Under the pieces are notes generated by a model. It did no database searches, was not told the origin of the DNA, and saw only the letters and a list, made by a program, of their open reading frames with translations. A DNA stretch of 64,000 bases from JABAAE01 sp036336715 (lineage in GTDB: Bacteria; Planctomycetota; Planctomycetia; Pirellulales; Pirellulaceae), in contig JAYZFP010000215.1 in NCBI GenBank assembly GCA_036336715.1, forward strand, positions 50,283 through 114,282. The letters are read 5' to 3'. This document shows positions 35,850 through 44,299 of this stretch, piece by piece. The translations under genes and the position numbers were made by a program. The stretch's first letter is position 1. Each line of letters starts with the position of its first letter.

Positions 35850-37937
35850 TCAAGAGTCCTGTGCAGCTGAAGCTTCCCGGCTGGATCGCCTGGCCAGGTA
35901 ACCGGAAAGCCAGGTTTCCAGAAACAGAATTCCCAGCGCCAAGATCAACATCCAGCGCCACAGTTTCTGCCGGCTTTCCAGTTCGCGGTCCCGCCGCTGT
36001 CTTTCCTTTTCGACCTTTTCGGCAGCCGTCGTTATTGTACCCAGAGGGACCCGTTCCTGCTCGAGCAATTCCCGATCCATGGTATCGGTTTGGCTCTCGG
36101 ATGCCGGCAGATTGAATGCCAGCGGTTTCATTTGGGCGCCTGAGGAAAGCTGGTAGATCCCCGGATGATCGATTTCAATGGCCTGCAGCGGCTCGTCAAT
36201 CGCGTCCAGCACGATTTCGTCACCCTCAGGTGTGACCAGGATCGCTGATTTTCCTTTGACGAACGTGCCGAACTCGACCGGCTCACCCAGGGAAAGGTTC
36301 AGGTTTTCACGCTCCAAACGGTCCAGCATCATGCTCATCATCACACCAACGAACTTGCTGGATCGGGCAAACTGACTGTCGGCAGGATGCCAGCCTGATG
36401 AAAACAGGTAACAACGACCCTCCCCGATTGCCGTGAACCCGATCGCCAGGTTGCCATTGTCAAAACGGGCAATCGGCTTGAGGGTATCCGACTCGACCTT
36501 TCTTTGCTTCCAAAACTGGATATTGGAAAAATTGCTGAACTTGGGGTCAGAGAAGGGAGAGAACAACCGATTGGAGAAATCGATCTCCGACAACAGCAGG
36601 TAGTCGAGATCCGGCACTTCCTGCATTTCAACCGGTTCCGCAAGAATCGTTGAAATCGCCGGAGACATTTTTTCTGTTGTTGCCACGATGCAGACTGTTC
36701 CACCCGCTTCACAGAATCGCCGTACGGCTGCGGCCTGGTCTTTGCCCAGCGTGCCGGCCACGAACAGGATGTCGGTTCCATTGCCCTCCTCGAAGGCGGA
36801 CTCATCCGAAAAAGTCAGTCGCCGGCCAACCACCGCGGCAGAGGCTTTCCGGAGATAGAACAGCAACTGGTTCCTTACCGATTCCTCCTCTCCGATAAAC
36901 TGGACCTTCCGTGGGACCTGCTCCGGGTAGGCAAGGAAAAAACGGTTGTCAAAATCATGATCGTCTCCCGACAATTCGAGCCCGCTCCGGGGCTGATCGG
37001 GCACCTTGACCCGGACAACACGGCTTTGACCTGGAGGCACTACTGCCACGCCGGCCACTTCGGCGGTCTTGCCCCCGTCATCAAACCAGCGCAATTCAAA
37101 CCGGGTCTGCCGGGATTCTGCCGCATTGGTCACCTTGACCCGCGAGCTGGCATCAGCCGACAGACCCTTTCTGTTTTCCAACAGACTCAAAGTCGCGTTG
37201 TCAGTCGAATCCGACTCAACGGTAATCACGTCGACCGGGATCTCCTCTGGCCATTCAAACGACCTTAAAGCCCTGATGTCGCTTCCCTCCTGAAAGTCCG
37301 AAATCAGGACCAGACGGAATTCCGTAATCTGATCGGCCGAATCGCCCTCAAATTCACTTTCCAGCTGTTCGCTGGCCTGGATCAAAGCCTCGCCCAGATT
37401 AGTCGGTCGCCACCGTGGCTGCAGGGAAGCAAGGCAGCCCCGGACCAGTTCCCGCCGCGAAACCTGTTCTGCCGTTTCATCTGCTGAGAAGCCGACAAGG
37501 GTTCGCAATTCCGAATCAAAAGCGAAGACAGCAACTTCATCATTGGGCCCCAGTTCATCGACGACTTTTTCGAATTCCTGACGGGCCTGCTGCCACAGCC
37601 GGTCACGAAACATGCTGGCACTGGTATCAACGACGATCGCCACACGACGACTGGGCAACCCGGAGATATCGAGAAAATCCTGCTGGCGGAAAAAAATCCG
37701 GCCAAAGGCCAACGCGATCAACACCAGGATCAATCCCCGGAGTATCAGCAGCAACCAGTTGTCGACCCGGCTGCGGCGGGTCAGCCGCGGGGGTGACGCC
37801 AGAAGAAACATCAGGGAACTGAACCGCACTTCGCCGCGGGGGGTGCGACGGAAAAAGTGAAACAGTACCGGAAGCGAAATCGCAAGCAGGCCCAATACCA
37901 GGAAGGTGGGAGTCAGGAAACTTGGAAGAAACCACAT
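35850..37937 (-). CDS. BatA/VWA-domain membrane protein
   Basis: A 695-residue protein. The N-terminus (FLTPTFLVLGLLAISLPVLFHFF, then GEVRFSSLMFLLASPP, then NWLLLILRGLILVLIALAFG) is the BatA two-helix domain. It is followed by a von Willebrand A domain with the metal-binding DTSAS at residues 104-108. The middle is beta-rich with a DUF4350/glutamine-amidotransferase-like stretch (GTDILFVAGTLGKDQAAAVRRFC), and a final membrane helix lies near 655-680 (MLILALGILFLETWL). Such proteins work with MoxR ATPases and DUF58 proteins. Its ATG overlaps the DUF58 stop by one base, and the giant protein starts one base after its stop. Confidence 0.88.
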   Translation of the reverse strand: MWFLPSFLTPTFLVLGLLAISLPVLFHFFRRTPRGEVRFSSLMFLLASPPRLTRRSRVDNWLLLILRGLILVLIALAFGRIFFRQQDFLDISGLPSRRVAIVVDTSASMFRDRLWQQARQEFEKVVDELGPNDEVAVFAFDSELRTLVGFSADETAEQVSRRELVRGCLASLQPRWRPTNLGEALIQASEQLESEFEGDSADQITEFRLVLISDFQEGSDIRALRSFEWPEEIPVDVITVESDSTDNATLSLLENRKGLSADASSRVKVTNAAESRQTRFELRWFDDGGKTAEVAGVAVVPPGQSRVVRVKVPDQPRSGLELSGDDHDFDNRFFLAYPEQVPRKVQFIGEEESVRNQLLFYLRKASAAVVGRRLTFSDESAFEEGNGTDILFVAGTLGKDQAAAVRRFCEAGGTVCIVATTEKMSPAISTILAEPVEMQEVPDLDYLLLSEIDFSNRLFSPFSDPKFSNFSNIQFWKQRKVESDTLKPIARFDNGNLAIGFTAIGEGRCYLFSSGWHPADSQFARSSKFVGVMMSMMLDRLERENLNLSLGEPVEFGTFVKGKSAILVTPEGDEIVLDAIDEPLQAIEIDHPGIYQLSSGAQMKPLAFNLPASESQTDTMDRELLEQERVPLGTITTAAEKVEKERQRRDRELESRQKLWRWMLILALGILFLETWLSGYLARRSSREASAAQDS

Positions 37938-38914
37938 CAGGCCCGTCCCTCCGCCACGGTGGCGCTATTTCGGCGATGGCTGCGGGCAGAAGCATGGGTT
38001 GCCTGCCGCAACTGGAGAAAATCAAACAACGCATCTTCCAGTGGCTGTTCGGTGGAGACCTTGATCCGGTCGATTCCATGAGCCTCGCAGGCTTGGCGAA
38101 TGGTCTGATCGTGACGGGCGAACCCTTCCAGGTACTGCCGCCGCGCGGCCGCCGGGTCCACGTACAGCTGTTTTCCTGATTCGAGGTCCCGGAACAGGGC
38201 GGGGTTCTGAAAATCAAAATCCAATTCGGCCGGGTCGGCAATTTGGAAAACAATGATTTCGTGACCACACGACCGAAGGGAGCCAAAACTTTTTTGCAAC
38301 TCTCGCGGATCGGCCAGCAGGTCGGAAATCAGGACGACCAGGCTTCTCCTCCGCGTAACCTCTGCAATTTGCTGGATGGGCGCTACCAGGTCGGTTCGCT
38401 TTCCCGACAGCGGGGTTTCCAATCCAACCAGCAACCTGTGAAAGTGCCCTGTCCGGTACCGGGCCGGTACATACTCCCCAAGTGATTCATGAAAAGTCAG
38501 CAGGCCAACGGCATCCCGCTGTCGATTCAGAAAATACGCCAGGGTGGCAGCCAGGGTAGTCGCGTAATCCGACTTGCGGTAACTGAGCGAGCCGAAATCC
38601 ATGGATTGGCTGCGATCGACGAGCAGGTAGCAGCGGAGGTTGGTTTCATCCTCATATCGCTTGATATAGTGTCGATCCGTTCGAGCGTAGAGTTTCCAGT
38701 CAACATAACGCAGGTCATCACCACGAACGTACTGCCGGTATTCGCTGAACTGGGCACTGAAGCCGTGAAAGGGACTGCGGTGCAGTCCATTGTAAAACCC
38801 TTCGACCACGACCCGGGCCCGCAGTTGAAGATTCCGGATTCGCATCAACGTTTCTGGATCCACCCGCTTCTGACGATACCTTGCGGTTTCCCCTGTTTGG
38901 GCCGTGGTTGCCAT
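37937..38914 (-). CDS. DUF58 domain protein
   Basis: A 325-residue cytoplasmic protein of the DUF58 family, the usual companion of MoxR AAA+ ATPases. The family motif SEYRQYVRGDDLRYVDWKLY spans residues 57-76, and a degenerate VWA-type site DRSQSMDFG lies near 99-107. The N-terminus RNLQLRARVVVEGFYNGLHR is also typical. Its stop overlaps the start of the BatA/VWA gene by one base (TGATG), and it begins 30 bases after the MoxR gene. The order MoxR, DUF58, VWA, DUF4175-like is conserved in many planctomycetes as far as I know. Function: presumed assembly or maturation of a partner complex. Confidence 0.92.
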   Translation of the reverse strand: MATTAQTGETARYRQKRVDPETLMRIRNLQLRARVVVEGFYNGLHRSPFHGFSAQFSEYRQYVRGDDLRYVDWKLYARTDRHYIKRYEDETNLRCYLLVDRSQSMDFGSLSYRKSDYATTLAATLAYFLNRQRDAVGLLTFHESLGEYVPARYRTGHFHRLLVGLETPLSGKRTDLVAPIQQIAEVTRRRSLVVLISDLLADPRELQKSFGSLRSCGHEIIVFQIADPAELDFDFQNPALFRDLESGKQLYVDPAAARRQYLEGFARHDQTIRQACEAHGIDRIKVSTEQPLEDALFDFLQLRQATHASARSHRRNSATVAEGRA

Positions 38915-38944
38915 TCTGTTTATCCCTGGGAATTTACGGGAAGG

Positions 38945-39958
38945 TTATCCAATCGGCGGCTTGACCTGGTCAACAATTTTTTCGATGACTTTTTCGACGG
39001 TCATTCCCTCCGCTTCCGCCCGGTAACTGAGCAAAATCCGGTGACGCAAAACCGGTGCTGCCAGCGCCTGGATATCCGCTTCGGTCACGTGAACCCTCCC
39101 CTCCAGCAAGGCCCTTGCCTTGGAACCGAGAACCAGGTTCTGGGCCGCCCGCAGTCCGGCACCCCAGCTGATCCAGTCGTTGACAAAATCGGGAGTCTCC
39201 GCCTGGCCCGGTCGGGTCGCCGTCGCCAATCGGACCGCGTAACGGACGATTTCTTCGGCCACGGGGACTTTTCTCACCACTTCGTGAAAGCCGCGGACGT
39301 CATCGCCGGTGAAAATCGGTTCAATGGACTGTTGCTGCCGTGATGTGGTCTGCGAAACGACCGCCACCTCGTCATCTTCATTGAGGTAGTCGACCAGCAC
39401 GTTAAACATGAACCGGTCAAGTTGCGCCTCGGGCAGCGGGTAGGTCCCTTCCATTTCTATCGGATTTTGCGTGGCCAGTACGAAAAACGGCTCCTCGAGA
39501 TCAAAACGCTCTCCGCCGCTGGTCACCTGGTGTTCCTGCATGGCCTCCAGCAACGCAGCCTGGGTTTTCGGGGGCGTTCGATTGATCTCGTCGGCCAGCA
39601 ACACATTGGCAAAAATCGGGCCGGGAACAAATTTCATGCGACGGACACGCGATTCGCTCTCCTCCAGGATTTCGGTACCGGTGATGTCAGCCGGCATCAG
39701 GTCCGGGGTGAACTGAATCCGCTGAAACTTCAGGTCAAAAATCTGGGCAATCGTGCTAACCAGAAGTGTTTTGGCAAGGCCGGGCGCACCCGTCAGCAGG
39801 CAATGTCCCCCGGCAAAAAGACTGATCAGCAGCTGATCGGTTACCTCTTTTTGACCGATGATCACCTTGCCAAGCTCCGCCTCCATGCGGGCCTTGCTGT
39901 GGACCAGTTTTTCCACAGCCTGTTTCTCTAGATCGTATTCGGTTGGCTCAGCCGACAT
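38945..39958 (-). CDS. MoxR-family AAA+ ATPase
   Basis: A 337-residue AAA+ ATPase. Walker A is GAPGLAKT at residues 57-64, Walker B is NVLLADEINRTPPKTQAALLEAM near 117, sensor 1 is FVLATQNPIEMEGTYPLPEAQLDRF, followed by the sensor-2/lid region ending in RHRILLSYRAEAEGM. It probably remodels metal- or membrane-bound partners together with the DUF58 and VWA proteins encoded downstream. AGGA seven bases before the ATG supports the start. It heads the tight four-gene run; the DUF4159 gene lies 172 bases upstream in the same direction. Confidence 0.95.
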   Translation of the reverse strand: MSAEPTEYDLEKQAVEKLVHSKARMEAELGKVIIGQKEVTDQLLISLFAGGHCLLTGAPGLAKTLLVSTIAQIFDLKFQRIQFTPDLMPADITGTEILEESESRVRRMKFVPGPIFANVLLADEINRTPPKTQAALLEAMQEHQVTSGGERFDLEEPFFVLATQNPIEMEGTYPLPEAQLDRFMFNVLVDYLNEDDEVAVVSQTTSRQQQSIEPIFTGDDVRGFHEVVRKVPVAEEIVRYAVRLATATRPGQAETPDFVNDWISWGAGLRAAQNLVLGSKARALLEGRVHVTEADIQALAAPVLRHRILLSYRAEAEGMTVEKVIEKIVDQVKPPIG

Positions 39959-40130
39959 GGGAGTTCCTGCAGGGTAGAGATGATTTGCCAGGTCCGCCGG
40001 TCCGGGGACAAACGCTTTTCGGAGCTTTTCAGGCAGCTCCGGGGAAGCGGGACCAGGACGGATCTCATTTTATCCGATTCCGCCGATCCCGGGGGATCCA
40101 TTCACTGTATCAATTCTTTGCCGGGTCACC

Positions 40131-41207
40131 TCAGTGCGTCATCGCGTAGACCACAATGTTGATCCCCATCGGGTAGGCTTCCTTTTCGGAGAATCGCTTG
40201 AAGTAAAACTCGCTTTCGCCTTCCCTTTCCCAACCGTCACCGAGATCGGTATTGAAGCAGGCGATCAGGCACATCCTGTCATCCTGGTCAAAGTAGGCCC
40301 GGTAATGGACCTCCCGGGCACTTGGATCCCAGGGGCGGTCCGACGTCTGGCCCGTCTGTTCATACCGGCCAATCGCGGGGCACTGGGGCTTCTTTTTGAG
40401 ATCATAAACGGAATGAAAAATCGGGTGGTCGATTTCCAGCTCGACGTACTTGCGGTTGGGAAAGACCATTTTCATCGCTTGTTCAAAATCCCACCACTCC
40501 TGGTCTCCCCAGAAATCATCCACCATGATGAAGCCACCGTTATCCAGGTAACGGCGCATCGCCCTTGCTTCCTCCATCGAAAAGTCAATGTCACCCGGTT
40601 CGATCAGGTACATGAAGGGATAGTCAAAGATCCTCTCATCGGTCAGGCGAAGAAAGATCGGATCGGGATTCACCTTCAGTGAGGTCAACTGCTGCAGGCG
40701 AAAGGAAAAATTGAGGTCACTGTCCGGATAGTCAATCCGCCACTTCTGACCCCATCTCGTCCGGCCATACGAGTCGTAACGTACCCTTACAAAGCGAAAC
40801 TCGTCATACTTGAATTTGCTGTCGATCTTCCAATCCGGAATCCCCCGACGCTCGTAACCCTGGAAGCGGATCTGCTCCGGGTCAAACCCGTCCTGGATCT
40901 GAAACGGGTTGCGACCGAAACCCGATCTTTGCTGAACCGTTTTTCCCATCAACCCTGGGCCTGTCTTCGACGAGGCCGTTCGGGTGATTGCACCGGAAGG
41001 CCGTTCGGGTCGCCCGGTCAACAATGCCCCGGCCGCCTGCGTGCCTGGGGTCGTTACCCGACCGGCAACCGAGTCAGGAGGTGACCACGCCGTGCCATTC
41101 AGGACGGCAACCGCGAAGGCAAAGATCGCGAGGGCAAAGATCGCAAAGACCAGGCAAGCCCCCGTCACGCCCATTTTCATCAGGTTTGCAAAAACAAAAT
41201 GCTTCAC
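40131..41207 (-). CDS. DUF4159 domain protein
   Basis: A protein of about 358 residues with a membrane segment (ACLVFAIFALAIFAFAVAVLN) and an extracytoplasmic DUF4159 domain in its C-terminal half: EFRFVRVRYDS, LRLTDERIFDYPFMYLIEPG, EARAMRRYLDNGGFIMVDDF, HPIFHSVYDLKK, and a final FNTDLGDGWEREG. The family resembles a glutamine-amidotransferase fold and is often near MoxR/VWA genes; no activity is established. The start is uncertain: GTG 41207 has AAGGGA ten bases upstream, ATG 41180, 41174 and 41273 are alternatives. It lies 172 bases ahead of MoxR on the same strand and probably belongs to that cluster. Confidence 0.82.
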   Translation of the reverse strand: MKHFVFANLMKMGVTGACLVFAIFALAIFAFAVAVLNGTAWSPPDSVAGRVTTPGTQAAGALLTGRPERPSGAITRTASSKTGPGLMGKTVQQRSGFGRNPFQIQDGFDPEQIRFQGYERRGIPDWKIDSKFKYDEFRFVRVRYDSYGRTRWGQKWRIDYPDSDLNFSFRLQQLTSLKVNPDPIFLRLTDERIFDYPFMYLIEPGDIDFSMEEARAMRRYLDNGGFIMVDDFWGDQEWWDFEQAMKMVFPNRKYVELEIDHPIFHSVYDLKKKPQCPAIGRYEQTGQTSDRPWDPSAREVHYRAYFDQDDRMCLIACFNTDLGDGWEREGESEFYFKRFSEKEAYPMGINIVVYAMTH

Positions 41208-41460
41208 CGTTGGCGATTCCCTTGAAAGGTGGTTGGCAACACGTGTCCTCGGCCTGAAACTTGTCCACGGCATCTCGCGGTAAGGGGAAATCCCAACAGG
41301 AATTTTCGAATCGACGCAAACGCCCAAGTATCAGTTTAAGCCGATTTGACGAACAGGACGACTCGGGTGGCCACGGGGACACCGGTATCGACCAGGAACA
41401 AGGCGGCAAACCCTGCCAATCTTTTTTCAGCAACCCGCCTCTTCAGCCGGTTGCTGAGTC

Positions 41461-44073
41461 TCAATTGCCAGCCTCCCCGGATTGCCCCGTCGCTTGAGTT
41501 CTCCCGCTACCATGGATTTCCAGCAGCAAACTTAAGGCCTCGCGGTAACGGGGGGCCTCCTCGAGTGCCAGCAGGACATGTCGCTTTGCCTGTTTCATGT
41601 TTTTCTGTTCCCAGTTCATTTTTGCCAGCCGATACCGTGTCAGGGCAACATCCGTTGTGGAGAATTCAAGCAGGCATTCGAGGGATCGGCTTGTCGTCCG
41701 GAAATCACCCATCTTTTCGCCCGCTTCGGCCAGCAGGCGATGTGGCTCTCTTTGCAGCGGATTGACTGCCAGCATCCGCTCCGCCGCATCCTTGACACCG
41801 GGCCAATCCCGTTTTTCCCGACTCAACTCTGCCAGTCGCCGATACAATTCAAACGTATCATCACTGACGTGCAACAACCTCCGGATGGTTTCCCGTTCTT
41901 TTTCCGGCTGACCCTGACCGGCATAAACGGTGACCAGCAACTCCAGCACGACCGGGTGGATCACCGAGGGATCGAACTTCGCTGCCAACTGAAGCAGGAT
42001 TTTCTCAGCATCCGCCCACGCTTTTTCACGGATCAGGCTCCCCGCCAACTGGAGACTGGCTGCAAAGTTGCCCGGGCTGTTCTGAAGAAAATCCCGAACG
42101 CCGTTGACCGTCGCAGTGGACGGGAGGTCCGCCTCGGTAAAATCAGTATCCCCGCCATACGCTTCAGCGAGCCCCGTCAGGTAATCCCGAAATCCCTTAT
42201 CCAGTTCCGCGAGGGAGCCGGTATACCTCTGCAGCGATTCGTTGACCGGTATGCCCGCGCCCAGGTCCACCAAAATCTTTTTCACGGTTTCAATGCCATG
42301 CTTATCCACCAGGTACTCGATTACCATCGAGGATTCGTAATAGGCAAATTGAAGGTGCACCGGAGATTTGGCCTTGAGGAAAGCCGCGCTCAACTGACTG
42401 ACGGGTGTCAGCTCCCCTGAAAGGATCATGTTCCGGTAAGTAGGAGTCATCCGTTCACCGGACCCCCGGTTCCGCAGTCGTTCCTCGTAGACGGAAATGC
42501 CCTCGCTCAACCAGCGAGGCATCCGGTTGCCGGTTTTTCCCAAAGTCACCGCGTGGCAGAATTCGTGCCACAGCACCGATTGCCAGTTCGTCGGGTTTCC
42601 AGCCTGGGAAGCGGGACTGTTGGCCGTAATCAGGTGCCCAAAGCAGACACCCAGAAAACCGATTCCCCCGGGCATTCCGAAAGTCCGTATGGCAAAATCA
42701 GACTGCCGCGGAAAAATTTCCACGATCACCGGTTTGTCGAACCGGTAATCGTACTTGTTGGTCAGCTCCTGCTTGGCCTTCAGCAGCAAAGCCAATACCT
42801 CCGGGCCGTACAGGCGCGACTCGCGGACGCTCATGCGGACGATCACTCCGTCCTGTTCCAGGGTGCGGTACGAAGCGATTTCGTCGTGCAGTGTCTGCAG
42901 GTTGTGCATCAGAACGTTATAGGCGTCCAGGCGATTGGCTTCGGCCACCATCTTCCAGCCCTCTTCATCCTCTCCCAGTCGGAGCAGGTCCTGGGCCAGC
43001 TGGATTTTCGCCGGGACGAAATCCGGGCGGAAAGCCTGGGACTGCTTCTGGTAATTGGCCCCTTCGCGAAAGCGGTATTTCTGGGAGAGCTTTCGGCCAA
43101 TGGTGTAATCCACCCAATGGTTGTCCGACCACGTTGCCAGTGCCCGCTTGCGCAGCTTTTTTTCCAGCTGGTAGTCCCCCTCAAGGTGGGCAATGATTGC
43201 CTTGTGGGCCAGTGCGAGTGCATGCGCGGGATTGATTTCCAGGACCCTGTCGAGAATTTGGCCCGCCTCAACATAGTCCTCGCCGTCAATGAACTGCTCG
43301 GCACGAAACAGCAACGCTGGAAAGTGGTTGGAATTCAGTTTCAGTGTTTTTTCCAGCGCCGCGGCTGCCGTCACGTTGTCACTCTGCCACAGCGCCCTGG
43401 CCAGGCGAAAGTGCAGTTCCGCATTCTCGGGGTGCCGCTTCAGACCCTCGCGGGCTTCACGGGCCGCCAGTCCAAAATCGTTTTTGTCGAGAGCCAGGTC
43501 GGCTGCCACGATGTGGTGATCTACCAGCGCAGGCTGCACCTTTTTGGCCGTGTCAAAGAAAAGTTCCAACACCTGTTTGGCATCTGCGTTCTGCTCAAGT
43601 TTCAGCTTTCCAAACACGATCCGGTCTTCGGCATCCGAATACCTCCAGGGCGTATCCTGCACCAGCGCATCGATCTGCTTGACCATCAAATCCGCCTTTT
43701 CAGGCTGATTGTTCAAGCGATAGACGTCGCGGGCCACCCAGCGAACACGAATATCTCCCGTGTGGCGTTTGAGAGCCTCTTCAGTGGATTGCAACGACTC
43801 TTTGTACTGGCCCAGCCTGATTTGTGACCGGATTTTGAGCAGTCGCCAATCGACGCGCCAGGCTTTTTCAATTTCTTCCTCGCAGGCGGCAATGCACTTC
43901 AGGTATTGACCGTGGTCAAACAGTCGGTAGGCCTCGGTAACATCGATATTCTGTGACCGGGCCGACGGGGCAGCCGCCCAGAGGGTCAACAGTGTGGCGG
44001 AAAAAAGGAATTTCAATCGGAGCACAGGAACCCGGATCCTTCTTGGTGGTACGCAGTTAGCAGACTGGTTCAT
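41461..44073 (-). CDS. TPR protein with gluzincin (peptidase MA-like) protease domain
   Basis: An 870-residue secreted protein. A signal peptide (FLFSATLLTLWAAAPSARS) is followed by many tetratricopeptide-type helices (AYRLFDHGQYLKCIAACEEE, LHFRLARALWQSDNVTAAAA, and others) up to about residue 430. The catalytic core has HEFCH at residues 503-507, with a downstream Glu in WLSEGISVYEE, the zinc ligands of peptidase MA family gluzincins. The final third again carries TPR units (LHVSDDTFELYRRLAELSRE). It likely works in the periplasm; it is the gene just upstream of DUF4159 on the same strand and may belong to the MoxR cluster. Substrate unknown. Confidence 0.88.
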   Translation of the reverse strand: MNQSANCVPPRRIRVPVLRLKFLFSATLLTLWAAAPSARSQNIDVTEAYRLFDHGQYLKCIAACEEEIEKAWRVDWRLLKIRSQIRLGQYKESLQSTEEALKRHTGDIRVRWVARDVYRLNNQPEKADLMVKQIDALVQDTPWRYSDAEDRIVFGKLKLEQNADAKQVLELFFDTAKKVQPALVDHHIVAADLALDKNDFGLAAREAREGLKRHPENAELHFRLARALWQSDNVTAAAALEKTLKLNSNHFPALLFRAEQFIDGEDYVEAGQILDRVLEINPAHALALAHKAIIAHLEGDYQLEKKLRKRALATWSDNHWVDYTIGRKLSQKYRFREGANYQKQSQAFRPDFVPAKIQLAQDLLRLGEDEEGWKMVAEANRLDAYNVLMHNLQTLHDEIASYRTLEQDGVIVRMSVRESRLYGPEVLALLLKAKQELTNKYDYRFDKPVIVEIFPRQSDFAIRTFGMPGGIGFLGVCFGHLITANSPASQAGNPTNWQSVLWHEFCHAVTLGKTGNRMPRWLSEGISVYEERLRNRGSGERMTPTYRNMILSGELTPVSQLSAAFLKAKSPVHLQFAYYESSMVIEYLVDKHGIETVKKILVDLGAGIPVNESLQRYTGSLAELDKGFRDYLTGLAEAYGGDTDFTEADLPSTATVNGVRDFLQNSPGNFAASLQLAGSLIREKAWADAEKILLQLAAKFDPSVIHPVVLELLVTVYAGQGQPEKERETIRRLLHVSDDTFELYRRLAELSREKRDWPGVKDAAERMLAVNPLQREPHRLLAEAGEKMGDFRTTSRSLECLLEFSTTDVALTRYRLAKMNWEQKNMKQAKRHVLLALEEAPRYREALSLLLEIHGSGRTQATGQSGEAGN

Positions 44074-44299
44074 TCATGAGAATACTACGTCGTTGACTGC
44101 CGAGCAATCAAACGGTCGACCGGCGGAAGTTTCCCCGACCCTGCGTTAGCGACTCTGATGAGCCTTTTAAAGAAGGCTTTTCACGCGTAATTCGGCCCCC
44201 GGGAATCGAAATTGACCGGAAACGCCCTTTTTTCTACGATCCGTCACATTTTGTTTTTCCGACTCTTCCATTCTCGTCAACTTGATCGCCGTGTCAGCG

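Noticed and set aside
42553..43827. Plus-strand frame of 424 codons
   Set aside because: Antisense to the TPR-protease gene, no recognisable domain.
44162..44180. AGCCTT/AAGGCT hairpin followed by T-run
   Set aside because: Lies in a divergent promoter gap upstream of both genes, where a terminator makes little sense; short stem.
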